From Puniceicoccaceae bacterium Marseille-Q1082 (lineage in GTDB: Bacteria > Verrucomicrobiota > Verrucomicrobiia > Opitutales > Intestinicryptomonadaceae): DNA of 64,000 nucleotides. Under the pieces are notes generated by a model. The model did no database searches, was not told the origin of the DNA, and saw only the letters and a program-made list of their open reading frames with translations. Positions 5,911 to 15,913 of the stretch are shown here, one piece after another. Position numbers and translations under genes: made by a program. The stretch covers positions 733,010-797,009 of the forward strand of contig CAJGBI010000001.1 in assembly GCA_904424815.1 (NCBI GenBank), given 5' to 3'. Position 1 is the first letter of the stretch, and each line of letters starts with the position of its first letter.

Positions 5911-8502
5911 CTATTCCCAGGGGCGCTCGGGCATTGGCTCTTCTTTTTCCACTCGGTCGCGATTGCCCTTGTTCCACCAATAAAATACGGGGCTTGCGAT
6001 AAATATCGAGGAGAAAGTGCCCGCCACGATGCCGAGCATGAACACGAGAGAGAAGTCCACGATAATTCCGGTCCCGAAAAGGAAGAGGGCCGCGGCCGCC
6101 AGGAACGTGCTGAAACTCGTGAGAATCGTTCGAGACATCGTCTTGTTAATCGAATAATTGATGATTTCCCTGAGCGTCATCGTGGGCTTGAGCTTGAGCT
6201 CTTCCCTGATTCGGTCGAATACGACGATCTTGTCGTTTATGGAATATCCCATAACCATGAGAATCGCCGCCACCATCGGGGCCGAAAATTGCCCCGTGCC
6301 TATGCCGAACAATCCGAATATGGCATATAGGCCAATAGTTATTACAACGTCATGGAAAGTCGCGACAATGGCGCCGATGCCATAACTTAATTCAAACCTG
6401 AAAGCGACGTATATGAGAATCAACAATAGCGACAGGGCAACCGCTATAAATGCGTCTCGCGTAATTTCACTGCTTACGGCAGCCCCTATGCTCTGTTGGC
6501 TCACGAGTTTCAAATCCGCTTCGGGGAATTTTTGATCCAGCATGTCGAATACGCGCTGCCCTTTTTCGCTCTCAACCTGAAGCACAAGGCGTTCGGAACG
6601 CGTAGCCAAGTCCGTTTGGTACGACGCCTGAATTTCGCCTATGCCTTCATCGGAAGTCGAAGTGCTCAATTCGGTTATTTTTTCAATCGGCAACTTGTGC
6701 TCGGGATTGAAAGAGAGCGACACGATGTCGCCGCCGGTAAAGTCTATGCTGAGGGTTTTATCCCCGCGGTATATGAGAACCGCCACACCCAAAATAACGA
6801 TAGTCCAAGATATGGCGAACGACGCCCTTGCGTATTTTAAATACGGAAAATTTGCGTCGCCCGAAATAATGCCTCTTTCGAGAGCCTTTTTAATCACGTT
6901 GTATTTAACGCAAAGTTCCAGGAGCGCACGGCTTAGTATCAGGCAGCAAAAAAGCGTTGTAAATATACCTATCCCGAGCGTGAGGCCGAACCCTTTGAGC
7001 GGGCCCGTTCCGAAAGCCCAAAGAGCCCATGCGGAAATCAGGGTTGTGAGATTGGCGTCAACAATCGCGGAAAACGCCCTTTCGTAACCGGCGGACAACG
7101 ATGTCCAGAGATTTTTGCCGCGCCGCGACTCTTCGCGCATTCGCTCAAACACGAGAATATTTGAGTCGACCGCCATTCCGAGCGTCAGCACGAGCGCCGC
7201 GATTCCCGGAAGCGTCATCGTCGCCTTAAAGCTCGCGAGCACCCCCACTATTATAAGTATGTTGACGAGCACGGAAATCACCGCGATAAGGCCCATTCCG
7301 CGATATATGAAAATCATGAACAGGATAGTCGCGGCGCAGCCTATCGCGGCGGCAATCATGGAGCTTTCCCTCGCCGTGTCGGCGAGCGACGGGCCTACTT
7401 CGTTCAGCGACGTGCGTTTGAGGCCGACGGCGAGCGGGTTGTTGAGCGCGTTGGCAAGCTCTATCGCCTCGCGCCGCGTAAAGTTGCCGGTTATCGAGCC
7501 CCTGTCTTTGATGACGCTGATTATGTTTGGCGCGCTCATAAGGCGGCCGTCGAGGACGATGGCGAGCGGCTGCTTGGTGCCGGTGCGGTTGTCGCCCTCA
7601 AGAATGGTGCGCGTGATTCTCTCAAAGACTTTTGCGCCCTCGGAAGTGAATTCCATGCCGACGGCAAACTTGTTGGCGTCCTCCATCGTGGGGTAGGCGC
7701 GGCTGATTATGTCGCCGTTGGCCTCGGGTATGCGCTTGACGTACATTGGCTCTTCGACGAGCTTGCCGTTGCGCTCGGTTTCCATAATCATCACTTCGTA
7801 TCCGAGCGGTATTTCAGAAAGCGGAGGCTTTGCCGACGAGGGGCGCGCCGTGCGGTGGACGAGGCGGAATTCGAGCTTCGCGGGGCGGGAGAGCTCTTCT
7901 ATCGCCTCGGGGTTGTCTTTCAGGGAGACGCCCGGCATTTGCACCTCGACCGCCTTTGAACCCATTATTCGGATTGTCGGCTCTGTGACGCCGAGCCCGT
8001 TGACGCGGTTGTTCATGACCGACAGCACGTCTTCGAGCTGTCCGGAGCGCGACTGCTCGTCCTTGTCGAGGTTGGCGTCGTCTATTTCAAGCGTAAAAGA
8101 CACGCCGCCCTGCAAGTCGAGACCCTTTTTGAGCATTCCCTTGCTCTGGCGGTAGAGTTCTTTGAGGAGAATGTCGTTGCGTTTTTTAAGATTGAGAATG
8201 TCGGAAACGTTTACGTCCGGAAAATATTTGTAGAGGTCTACATTCTCGGCGTCGGCGTAGTCTCGGAGGGCGATATACAGAGTCGGCGACTTTGTCTTGT
8301 CCCCCTTTGCCGCGGCCTTGTCGACGCGCGCCTCGGCGGCTTTGAGGATTTTTGCGAATTCGTCCTGGTGGGCGGTGGCGCGGGTTTGTATATAAGTCTC
8401 AAACGGAGTGTCGGAAAACGGCACCATCGCCGAAATCGCCCAGATTATGACGAGGGCGGTTATTATCAGTTTCCACAAAATGCTGCGGTTGATTGCGGAC
8501 AT
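5911..8502 (-). CDS. secDF: protein translocase subunit SecDF (fused SecD-SecF)
   Basis: The 863-residue protein joins SecD and SecF, which use the proton motive force to pull proteins through SecYEG on the periplasmic side. The SecD half has a first TM helix near residue 10, the large periplasmic P1 region (LKKGLDLQGGVSFTLEID) and a TM block with MAVDSNILVFERMREE. The SecF half has GDKTLSIDFTGGD and MGYSINDKIVVFDRIREEL. The start at 8502 is preferred over an in-frame start at 8562 because an AGGAAG site sits about 7 nt upstream and the first TM helix follows at once. yajC lies 69 nt upstream on the same strand. Confidence 0.95.
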   Translation of the reverse strand: MSAINRSILWKLIITALVIIWAISAMVPFSDTPFETYIQTRATAHQDEFAKILKAAEARVDKAAAKGDKTKSPTLYIALRDYADAENVDLYKYFPDVNVSDILNLKKRNDILLKELYRQSKGMLKKGLDLQGGVSFTLEIDDANLDKDEQSRSGQLEDVLSVMNNRVNGLGVTEPTIRIMGSKAVEVQMPGVSLKDNPEAIEELSRPAKLEFRLVHRTARPSSAKPPLSEIPLGYEVMIMETERNGKLVEEPMYVKRIPEANGDIISRAYPTMEDANKFAVGMEFTSEGAKVFERITRTILEGDNRTGTKQPLAIVLDGRLMSAPNIISVIKDRGSITGNFTRREAIELANALNNPLAVGLKRTSLNEVGPSLADTARESSMIAAAIGCAATILFMIFIYRGMGLIAVISVLVNILIIVGVLASFKATMTLPGIAALVLTLGMAVDSNILVFERMREESRRGKNLWTSLSAGYERAFSAIVDANLTTLISAWALWAFGTGPLKGFGLTLGIGIFTTLFCCLILSRALLELCVKYNVIKKALERGIISGDANFPYLKYARASFAISWTIVILGVAVLIYRGDKTLSIDFTGGDIVSLSFNPEHKLPIEKITELSTSTSDEGIGEIQASYQTDLATRSERLVLQVESEKGQRVFDMLDQKFPEADLKLVSQQSIGAAVSSEITRDAFIAVALSLLLILIYVAFRFELSYGIGAIVATFHDVVITIGLYAIFGLFGIGTGQFSAPMVAAILMVMGYSINDKIVVFDRIREELKLKPTMTLREIINYSINKTMSRTILTSFSTFLAAAALFLFGTGIIVDFSLVFMLGIVAGTFSSIFIASPVFYWWNKGNRDRVEKEEPMPERPWE

Positions 8503-8571
8503 ATCGGAGCTTCCTTGGTAATTAAAATGCAAATGCGCGTCGCATTCGGGCGGCGCGCGCAAAACGTGTGG

Positions 8572-8919
8572 TTATTTTTTTTCGGTTTTCTGGGGGTCTG
8601 CGGAGATTTTTTCGGAAATTGCGGACTTCAGAAATTCCACCTTCACGCCGTCGCCGAATTTTATCGTGAACGTCTTTTCCTTGACGTTGGAAATCGTGCC
8701 GCAGGCGCCGCCTATTGTGATAACTTCGTCTCCGGTTTTGAGTTCGGAGATCATTTTGGCGTGCGCCTTCTGCTTTTTGCGCTGCGGGGCGATCATGAGA
8801 AAGTACATCGCCGCGAACATGAGGACTATGAACAGAAGCATCGAAGAGCCCCCGCCCTGCTGCGCGCCTTCGGCCGCCGGAGCCGCCGCCTGCGCAAAAA
8901 GTGTCGATATATAATCCAT
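8572..8919 (-). CDS. yajC: preprotein translocase subunit YajC
   Basis: The 115-residue product has one TM helix (SSMLLFIVLMFAAMYFLMI, about 25-43) followed by the YajC signature PQRKKQKAHAKMISELKTGDEVITIGGACGTI. A Gln/Gly/Ala-rich stretch precedes the helix. YajC is an accessory of the SecDF complex, and the gene sits directly upstream of secDF, the usual order yajC-secD-secF. Length is normal. Confidence 0.95.
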   Translation of the reverse strand: MDYISTLFAQAAAPAAEGAQQGGGSSMLLFIVLMFAAMYFLMIAPQRKKQKAHAKMISELKTGDEVITIGGACGTISNVKEKTFTIKFGDGVKVEFLKSAISEKISADPQKTEKK

Positions 8920-9059
8920 AAAACGTGATAATTAAATTAAGCGCATGATTAAATCCGCGCCGCTATGCCTATGCAAGAAAAAAATTCGCATTTTTGCCGC
9001 GGCGGAGCCCGCCATTTCCGCGCGCAAAGGCGGCGCGAACGCGCCGCTGCCCGCGGCGC

Positions 9060-9096
9060 AAAAAAAGCGGAACCCGATATCTCCGAAGGGTTCCGC
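9060..9096 (-). terminator. rho-independent terminator of the RHH gene
   Basis: On the minus strand a GCGGAACCC / GGGTTCCGC stem with a 12-nt loop is followed by seven T. It lies 58 nt after the RHH stop codon. Confidence 0.8.
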
Positions 9097-9153
9097 CTAA
9101 ATGAAATGCCGCGCGCCCAGCGCCCGTCTCTGCGGGCGTAGGCGCGAAATATG

Positions 9154-9351
9154 CTACTTGATCGTCTTTTTGGGCTCGGCGACATTCGAGAAGTCGCGGG
9201 CGAGATTCTGAAGCGTGTTGGCGATGAAGTTGGAGCGATTGCGGTTGTCGCTTTCCGCCATTTTGTCGATCTGTTCGACGAGCGCTTGAGGCAGACTTAT
9301 TGATATTTGAGTCATGCCGATTGTTTTTCCGGAACCTTTTTTGCGTGCCAT
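9154..9351 (-). CDS. ribbon-helix-helix (CopG/Arc-type) DNA-binding protein
   Basis: The 65-residue protein has the RHH layout: a short beta strand (MTQISISLP), helix A (ALVEQIDKMAES), a turn and helix B (NRSNFIANTLQNLAR). Such proteins bind operators as dimers. No toxin gene lies beside it, so this is not an evident antitoxin; it has its own terminator and an AT-rich upstream region shared with the divergent secreted-protein gene. Its target cannot be told from the sequence. Autoregulation or control of the divergent gene is possible. Confidence 0.75.
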   Translation of the reverse strand: MARKKGSGKTIGMTQISISLPQALVEQIDKMAESDNRNRSNFIANTLQNLARDFSNVAEPKKTIK

Positions 9352-9773
9352 ATATTGTTTTCCCTTGTTTTATTGTTGATCAGTTTCATCTAATTTCGCC
9401 GAATATGAATAAAATCGGATTTTAAATCCCAACATATCCAACGATGAAAGTTCTAATTTTTTTGTAAAAAATGTTCGGAATAAATTTACAGTCAAGTAAT
9501 TTCTTCCGTAAAATTCTCCATTCATTCGGAATTGAATTGTTTTTTTAAGTATATAGGAGAATTAAATATCAAATATAGTGCAATTTATTTTATTCATCGG
9601 AATTTTCTTTGTTAATTAAATTTTTTTAGCAAAAAACCCTCAAATGCGCACTCGTATTAGCAATCGAATGACAGTAAGCGCGCCGGATATTGCGAATCCG
9701 AAAAATCCCCAAAAAACATTTGACTATTTGGGAATTTTTTTTGTTAATAGATAACGAGGGGAGAATTAGTATA
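9352..9773. other. AT-rich intergenic region between divergent genes
   Basis: About 420 nt with no convincing gene. It must hold the promoters of the RHH gene (left) and the secreted-protein gene (right). Short related words recur (TTCGGAATAAAT, TTCGGAATTGAAT, ATCGGAATTTTC) and could be operator half-sites. A weak TTGACT/TTAATA pair, 18 nt apart, precedes the secreted-protein gene. Confidence 0.4.
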
Positions 9774-10550
9774 ATGTCAGGGGGATTTATCGGCAGATTT
9801 CTGGCGGCAATGGCAGCGGCCTCCGCTTTGTCGTGCGCGTTTCCGGCTGCACTTTACGCCGCCGCAAAATCTCCTAAGCCCGCCGCCGCAAAGGCTGACG
9901 CCCCCAAAGCGCCCCGGCCTGCCGCAAAAGGGGCGAAAGCCGCGACGGAACTCAAAATCCCCGAGCCTCCCGCCTCTGTGGGAGAGGCGAAAATTCCCGA
10001 GCCGGACAAGTCGAAAATCGCGGTTCCCGACAAGTCGAAGCTCGTGCGCAGCGTAAAATCTTTCTCCGAAAGGATGAAAGAACTCAACGGCAAAAAGAAG
10101 GACAAGCCCGTAAAATTGCGCAAGCATGTAGTGGACGCGCGCGTCGTGGCGTGGGGGCGCGACGCCGAGAGCGCGGAAAATGCCGCCCTTGACAGCGCGC
10201 GCAGGCTCGTGGGCGGCAAGGGAAAATTTCTCGTAAAGGATTCCGTTTTCTATGCGGATTCCGCAAACAAATATATTTGCGCGGTGCGGATCAATTTCAG
10301 CGACTATATCCCCGAAAACTGGTATATGGAATCCGAAATGTCAACGGGGTTCGGGCGCGACTACGAGCGCGCGTATTCTTCGGCGATGATGAAAGCCATC
10401 GGAAAGGCGAAGAATATTCGCCGCAAAAAGGAATGGGGCAACGCAAAAACCACGACAGAATTGGGCGTAATTCCCTATGACTGCACGTTTTCGTCGATAG
10501 GCAAAGACAAGTACTGCAAGCTGTTTTTCAGATATTTTATGCCGAGATAG
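9774..10550 (+). CDS. exported protein of unknown function, Ala/Pro/Lys-rich N-terminus
   Basis: The start at 9774 follows a good GAGGGGAG site, and the product of 258 residues opens with a signal peptide (SGGFIGRFLAAMAAASALSC ... ALYAA). Residues ~30-95 are low-complexity Ala/Pro/Lys with an imperfect PEPPAS / PEPDKSKI / VPDKSK repeat, probably a flexible linker. Residues ~115-258 form a folded domain (HVVDARVVAWGRDAESAENAA ... FFRYFMPR) that I do not recognise. The gene is monocistronic and divergent from the RHH regulator gene. An in-frame start at 9690 would add 28 polar residues and break the signal peptide, so I reject it. Confidence 0.7.
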   Translation: MSGGFIGRFLAAMAAASALSCAFPAALYAAAKSPKPAAAKADAPKAPRPAAKGAKAATELKIPEPPASVGEAKIPEPDKSKIAVPDKSKLVRSVKSFSERMKELNGKKKDKPVKLRKHVVDARVVAWGRDAESAENAALDSARRLVGGKGKFLVKDSVFYADSANKYICAVRINFSDYIPENWYMESEMSTGFGRDYERAYSSAMMKAIGKAKNIRRKKEWGNAKTTTELGVIPYDCTFSSIGKDKYCKLFFRYFMPR

Positions 10551-11005
10551 CGCGGCGTTTTTTTGCGTTTTTCCGTCCCCGTGCGGCGCGCAGCGGTACG
10601 GCATTTCGGAATTTTGGGTTTGCGGGGCGGGCGCGCGCCGGACTATTTGCGCTATTCCCACGCCGGCGCCCCAGGGCGGACCGGCCGCGTTTTTGTGCGT
10701 GCGCCGCACAAGTTTGCGGTGCGCGCCGAGAACGCTTTCCCCAATGGGCGGGAAATAACGCGAATATATAAATATGCGGACGATTGTAAAATCCGGCGGG
10801 CGCAAAAAAAGCGTTTCAGGCTTTATTTGAAAAAAGTTGGCGGATTGGGGGCGGGGCGAGAAAAAACCGAAACGCAGAGGCGCGGGAGACAGCTCGGGAA
10901 AAGGAATCGGGAGAATTTAACTGTTAAAAGAATTTTTTTATATGTATGTTGTAATTCTTTGGGCAATGGGGTAAGTTCAAAAAAGTAAAGGAGAAATATC
11001 ATAAT
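10551..11005. other. intergenic region upstream of the PEP-CTERM gene
   Basis: About 455 nt. The left half is GC-rich without a recognisable gene; the right half turns AT-rich and ends in an AAAGGAG ribosome-binding site before 11006. The promoter of the PEP-CTERM gene is expected in the AT-rich part, but I cannot pick out -35/-10 boxes with confidence. Confidence 0.45.
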
Positions 11006-12490
11006 ATGAAAATATTGCCCTACTTGACGATAGCTGCATCCGCGCTGCCGGCGCTCGCGCAAACCCCGACTTCGCCGGAAACGGTCTGGCTCGGTATCGG
11101 GCAGGACTGGTCTTTGGACTCGAATTGGAGCGCCGGCCTGCCCTCCGATTCGGTTTCCGCCGTTTTCAACTCCGCGGTCAACAACGGCACCATCGCCAAC
11201 ATAAACGGCGACGCCTATGTAAACGACTTATATTTTTACGACGGATTCGCCCTTGGCAGCAACGGCAATTACGACATCAATATATCGGGCTCTTTGAATG
11301 TGGCGGGAAATTTCTATTACGCCAATTTGAGGACTGCGGTTTGGGGAGGATTGAGGCTCGCGGGCACGGGCTCGAAGCTCGCAATAGCAGGCGACGCAAC
11401 TTTTGAGGCCTCTTCCCTCACCGAAGAACAAAGCATAGCCTACAACAACGGAGCCGTCGACGTCCAAATAGGCAGGGCTGCGTCTTACAACCCGATGTTT
11501 TCCGAAATCTCAATCGGCGGAAATCTGAACATATCCACCGGAAATTCTTCGTACTCCGCCAAAGTTTCCATGGCCTCCGAAACGGTGAACATCGGGGGCG
11601 TCGTAAACCTCGCGAACTCCAATTCCACGTTCGCCGTTTTGAGGGCGACGCTCAACAATCCGGAATATGTCTCAAACCAGACATGGGGTGGATTGACGGG
11701 GTCCGGCATCGTAATGGTTGAGGCCGCCCCATGGTCCGATAACGCGCGGTACGATTCCGTTTTCACCGCCAACATCACCCTCGCCAACAAGAGCGACCAG
11801 ACTTTTACGGGCCAGGTCAAATATGTAAACATCAATGACGGCGGCTATGTCAATACGAGCGCGATTCATCTTACAATGGATGCGGAAAACCCTTCCGCAA
11901 CCCAAACCATGACGCTCGGCGGCTCTGCCGGGTTTACGACGGTATCTGTGAAAAACGGAACCCTTAGATATTCCGCGCCTGCGGCGTCGGAAACGCTCTC
12001 GGTGTCCGGCGGAAAGCTGATTTTGACGAACGCCTCCGTCGCTCAGGGCGATTTGGCGATGAGCGGCGGCGCGTTCGGCGCGGAAAACGGCGGGGCGACG
12101 GTAAAGTCGCTGGCGTGGACGGGCGGCAGCCTCGTGTTCGGCGCCGACGGCTTTTGCGACGGGCTTCCCGACGCCATAACCGTCGAGGGCGCGTTTTCCA
12201 AAAATTCAATCGACAAAATTGCGGTAGACTTTTCGGGCCTCGACGCGGAATCGCTCATAGGCGAGGGACCGATGACTATTCTCACGGCGGGAAGCTACGA
12301 GGGGCTTTCGACTTCCGAAGACGCCGACGAATACTTTACCGCGATAAACCTATACAACGCCTTCGCGAATTTCGAGTGGGACGGCAACAGCCTGACCGTG
12401 GCGTTCTCTCAGGTTCCGGAGCCCGCGGAGCTCGCGGCGGTACTCGGGGCGTTCGCCCTGTTTGCCGCAATCCGCCGCAGGGCGAAATGA
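11006..12490 (+). CDS. PEP-CTERM surface protein with beta-rich repeats
   Basis: The 494-residue protein has a signal peptide (MKILPYLTIAASALPALAQT), a W..DSNWSAGLPSDSVSAVFN segment typical of autotransporter-like beta-helix proteins (G..NWS-G-P), a long Gly/Asn/Ser/Thr-rich beta body, and a C-terminal PEP-CTERM signal: VPEP, hydrophobic helix (AELAAVLGAFALFAAI) and RRRAK. PEP-CTERM proteins are thought to be processed by an exosortase (EpsH/XrtA type), not present in this window, and delivered to the envelope or exopolysaccharide matrix. A clear AAAGGAG site supports the start. Ligand unknown. Confidence 0.85.
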   Translation: MKILPYLTIAASALPALAQTPTSPETVWLGIGQDWSLDSNWSAGLPSDSVSAVFNSAVNNGTIANINGDAYVNDLYFYDGFALGSNGNYDINISGSLNVAGNFYYANLRTAVWGGLRLAGTGSKLAIAGDATFEASSLTEEQSIAYNNGAVDVQIGRAASYNPMFSEISIGGNLNISTGNSSYSAKVSMASETVNIGGVVNLANSNSTFAVLRATLNNPEYVSNQTWGGLTGSGIVMVEAAPWSDNARYDSVFTANITLANKSDQTFTGQVKYVNINDGGYVNTSAIHLTMDAENPSATQTMTLGGSAGFTTVSVKNGTLRYSAPAASETLSVSGGKLILTNASVAQGDLAMSGGAFGAENGGATVKSLAWTGGSLVFGADGFCDGLPDAITVEGAFSKNSIDKIAVDFSGLDAESLIGEGPMTILTAGSYEGLSTSEDADEYFTAINLYNAFANFEWDGNSLTVAFSQVPEPAELAAVLGAFALFAAIRRRAK

Positions 12491-12835
12491 TGCCGGTTTT
12501 TATTTTGACGCCCGCCGGCGCGGAAAACTTTTTTGCACGCCGGTATTTGAACAGAAAATCAAAATGAGCCTAAAATAAATGAACTTGGCTTAACTATGCA
12601 TAGTTCCGCTAAAATTGGGAAATTTGATAAGCCGCTTGTGGGAGTACTTTTTTGCAGGTCAAAATCATTTCCAAACATTTTTGGCGTTTTTTGTTTTACT
12701 ATGGAACTTAAAAACGTATATTTCACGAAAAGGAAAACTTATAGGTAAAATGATTACTTATAAATATCAACGTCGTACGGCATATAAAACTGCCCCGCGC
12801 CACTCTGTGTTTATTCGTTTTACAAGCAAAATCAT
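12491..12835. other. intergenic region, AT-rich, no supported gene
   Basis: About 345 nt. The only notable element is a perfect 14-nt palindrome, AACTATGCATAGTT, at 12592-12605. An open frame at 12615-12839 has no ribosome-binding site and a poor composition and was not called. Confidence 0.45.
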
Positions 12836-12988
12836 ATGATATTTGAATTTATATTTGAATTTATATGTAAAATTATAGCATACGTATATGTTGTAATTTT
12901 TTTTACATTATGTTTTATTGGATTAATAATAACTATATGGGAAATAATAGAAGAAGCCATATGGGGCAAAAGTAATGATTCCCGCTGA
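12836..12988 (+). CDS. possible 50-residue single-span membrane peptide
   Basis: The frame encodes MIFEFIFEFICKIIAYVYVV, continues as a very hydrophobic helix (about residues 10-34) and ends with a charged tail (WEIIEEAIWGKSNDSR). The 5' end lies on a 12-nt tandem repeat (ATTTGAATTTAT twice). There is no clear Shine-Dalgarno site. A strong terminator follows 35 nt downstream, which suggests that a transcript ends here and supports a short gene or small RNA in this AT-rich island. Function unknown; membrane small protein or chance open frame in AT-rich DNA. Confidence 0.35.
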   Translation: MIFEFIFEFICKIIAYVYVVIFFTLCFIGLIITIWEIIEEAIWGKSNDSR

Positions 12989-13022
12989 TAATTCTATCGT
13001 AAATTTTAGTCTTAAAATTCCC

Positions 13023-13052
13023 GCCCGCCGCATGCGGCGGGCTTTATTTTTG
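13023..13052 (+). terminator. strong rho-independent terminator
   Basis: A perfect 20-nt palindrome (GCCCGCCGCATGCGGCGGGC) is followed by TTTATTTTT. It ends whatever is transcribed from the 12500-12990 island, or the PEP-CTERM transcript, before leuS. Confidence 0.8.
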
Positions 13053-13156
13053 ATTGCATCCTGCCGCAAAATCACGGAAAGCGGAGGAGCTCGCGCATAC
13101 CTTGCGCTTGACGCGGCGGGAAAATCAGTCAAAATGTATCTTTACATTTGAAAATC

Positions 13157-15913
13157 ATGGCAGACAAAAACCCCGAGTACGATTTTACAGAAATCGAGAA
13201 GCGCTGGCAGAAAAAATGGGACGACGACAAGACGTTCCACGCCGTGACTTCCGCCCCGTCCAAGAATGGAAAATATTATATTTTGGACATGTTCCCCTAC
13301 CCCTCCGGCGCGGGGCTGCACATAGGCCACCCCGAGGGCTACACCGCCTCCGACATAATCGCGCGCTACAAGTGGGCAAACGGCTTCAACGTCCTGCATC
13401 CGATGGGCTGGGACGCATTCGGGCTGCCCGCGGAACAATACGCGGTAAAGACCGGCACGCACCCGAGCGTCACCACTGCCGCCAATGTGGACAATTTCAG
13501 GAAGCAGATAAAATCCATCGGATTTGCGATAGACTGGCAGAGGGAGATCAACACCACCGATCCCGCGTATTTCAAATGGACCCAGTGGATATTTTTGCGC
13601 CTCTTCAAGAGGGGGCTCGCCTATGTGGACGAAAAGCCCGTCTGGTGGTGCCCCGCCCTCGGCACGGTGCTCGCCAACGAGGAAGTCATAGACGGCAGGA
13701 GCGAAGTCGGCAAATTCCCCGTCGAGCGCAGAAAGCTCCGCCAATGGGTGCTGCGGATTACGGCCTACGCGGACAGGCTCATCGAAGGGCTCAAGGGGCT
13801 CGACTGGCCCAATTCCACAAAGCGCCTGCAATCCAACTGGATAGGCCGCTCCGAAGGCGCGGAAGTAGATTTTGAAATAGCCGATTCCTCCGCCAGGGGC
13901 GAAAAGCTGCGCGTTTTCACGACGCGCCCCGACACCCTGTACGGCGCGACATACATGGTAATCGCCCCCGAGCACCCGCTGCTCGAAAAGCTGACCTCCC
14001 CCGAAAACGCGCAGGCCGTCAAAGACTATGTAAAATCCGTCGCCTCAAAGAGCGACCTCGACAGGACGGACTTGGCAAAGAGCAAGACGGGCGTGTTCAC
14101 GGGCGCTCACGCCGTAAACCCCGTCAACGGCAAGAAAATTCCGATATGGGTTGCCGACTACGTCCTCATGAGCTACGGGACGGGCGCGATCATGGCGGTT
14201 CCCGCCCACGACGAGCGCGACTTCGACTTCGCAAAACAGTTCGGCCTGCCGATAATCCGCGTGATCGACAAAAAGGGCGCGGACGGAAAAGAGCCCGAGC
14301 TGCCCTTCTGCGATGTGGGCGCACTGACGAACTCCGGCGAGATGGACGGGACGCCGTCGCTCGAGGCCAAAGCCAAAATCACCGAAATGCTCGAGCGAAA
14401 AGGAGTGGGCAAGAAGGCGGTGAACTACAAGCTCCGCGACTGGCTCTTCTCGCGCCAGAGGTATTGGGGCGAACCCTTCCCGATAATCTGGACGGAAAAA
14501 GACGCCTACGAGGCGGCGGCGAAGTCGCCCGCGTGGAGCAAAAATATGCCCGAAACCCCCGTGACGTATTCCGACGCGGGCGGAAAGACTCTCTACGCCC
14601 TTCCCCTGCCCGACTCCGCCCTGCCGCTCGAGCTTCCGGAAGTGGAAAATTACAAGCCTTCCGGTACGGGCGAAAGCCCGCTCGCGCACGCCGAAGAATG
14701 GCTGAACGTAAAAATCAACGCCCGGACGGGCGAAGTCCTGCCCGCTTCCGACGCGCGCGCCGCCGGCCCCGAGTGGTTCGCCGGACGCCGCGAGACCAAC
14801 ACCATGCCCCAGTGGGCGGGCTCGTGCTGGTATTACCTGCGCTACTGCGACCCCGACAATCCCGACGCCCCCATAGGCGCCGAGGCGGAAAAATACTGGG
14901 GATACCCCGACTTCTATATAGGGGGCGCCGAGCACGCCGTCCTGCACCTGCTCTACGCGCGCTTCTGGCACAAGGTTCTCCACGACTGCGGAATAGTCCG
15001 CGGCGACGAACCCTTCAAAAGGTTATTCCATCAAGGGATAATATTGGGGCAGCTCGAATACACGGCATACAAATCGCCCGACGGCAAGTGGGTCAGCGCC
15101 CCGGACGCCAAGGAGGGCGATGTTCCCGTAAAGCTCCCGGAATCGGACGTGGAAAAGTCCGGCGGCGGATTCGCGCTTAAAGAGGACAAGTCCGTAATAG
15201 TGGACGCGCGCTCTTACAAAATGAGCAAGAGCCGCGGCAATGTCGTCAATCCCGACGACATAATCGCCCGCTACGGCGCGGACGCCCTGCGCCTCTACGA
15301 AATGTTCCTCGGCCCGCTCGAAGACCAGAAGCCGTGGAACACCAACGGCATAGAGGGCGTGGTGCGCTTCCTTAAAAAGGTCTGGCGCGAGTACGTCGGG
15401 AAGGACGGCGGAATTTCCGAAAAAATCTCCGGCAAATTCAAGGACGACCCCGATCTCCTGAAAGCCCTGCACGAGACTATAAAGAAAGTCGGCGACTCCA
15501 TCGAAACGTTGCGGTTCAACACCGCCATATCGCAGATGATGATTTTCATGTCGGTTTTCCAAAAGCGCGAAAAGGTGTCGCTTGACAGCGCCCGAAAATT
15601 CGTGCAGCTGCTCGCTCCGTTTGCGCCGCACATCGGCGAGGAATTGTGGGAAAGGCTCGGCGGAACGGGTTCTGTGGCGAAGGCCCCGTGGCCAGTCGCC
15701 GACGAGTCAAGCCTCCAATCCGACACCGTAAAGATGGCTGTTCAGGTGAACGGCAAGCTGAGGGGCGAAATAGTCGTGGAAAAATCGCTCGGCAAAGAAG
15801 AGATTGTCGCGGCGGCAAAGTCGCTTGAAAACGTCGCGAATTTCCTCGCCGGAAAAACCGTCGTCAAGGAGATCTGCGTCCCGGGCAAAATCGTAAACAT
15901 TGTGGTAAAATGA
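13157..15913 (+). CDS. leuS: leucine--tRNA ligase
   Basis: The 918-residue class I synthetase charges tRNA-Leu with leucine. The HIGH motif is at residues 55-58 (HIGHPEG) and KMSKS at 688-692. The large CP1 editing insertion ([23 protein letters not shown] ... [17 protein letters not shown]) lies between them, and the C-terminal anticodon/tRNA-binding regions are complete. The ATG at 13157 is preferred over TTG 13148. Its stop overlaps the ATG of the following exported-protein gene (ATGA), beginning a tight operon with lpxI and sufE. Confidence 0.97.
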   Translation: MADKNPEYDFTEIEKRWQKKWDDDKTFHAVTSAPSKNGKYYILDMFPYPSGAGLHIGHPEGYTASDIIARYKWANGFNVLHPMGWDAFGLPAEQYAVKTGTHPSVTTAANVDNFRKQIKSIGFAIDWQREINTTDPAYFKWTQWIFLRLFKRGLAYVDEKPVWWCPALGTVLANEEVIDGRSEVGKFPVERRKLRQWVLRITAYADRLIEGLKGLDWPNSTKRLQSNWIGRSEGAEVDFEIADSSARGEKLRVFTTRPDTLYGATYMVIAPEHPLLEKLTSPENAQAVKDYVKSVASKSDLDRTDLAKSKTGVFTGAHAVNPVNGKKIPIWVADYVLMSYGTGAIMAVPAHDERDFDFAKQFGLPIIRVIDKKGADGKEPELPFCDVGALTNSGEMDGTPSLEAKAKITEMLERKGVGKKAVNYKLRDWLFSRQRYWGEPFPIIWTEKDAYEAAAKSPAWSKNMPETPVTYSDAGGKTLYALPLPDSALPLELPEVENYKPSGTGESPLAHAEEWLNVKINARTGEVLPASDARAAGPEWFAGRRETNTMPQWAGSCWYYLRYCDPDNPDAPIGAEAEKYWGYPDFYIGGAEHAVLHLLYARFWHKVLHDCGIVRGDEPFKRLFHQGIILGQLEYTAYKSPDGKWVSAPDAKEGDVPVKLPESDVEKSGGGFALKEDKSVIVDARSYKMSKSRGNVVNPDDIIARYGADALRLYEMFLGPLEDQKPWNTNGIEGVVRFLKKVWREYVGKDGGISEKISGKFKDDPDLLKALHETIKKVGDSIETLRFNTAISQMMIFMSVFQKREKVSLDSARKFVQLLAPFAPHIGEELWERLGGTGSVAKAPWPVADESSLQSDTVKMAVQVNGKLRGEIVVEKSLGKEEIVAAAKSLENVANFLAGKTVVKEICVPGKIVNIVVK

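Noticed and set aside
12615-12839. 74-codon frame in the AT-rich island
   Set aside because: It has no ribosome-binding site, an unlikely composition and overlaps the start of the better small frame.
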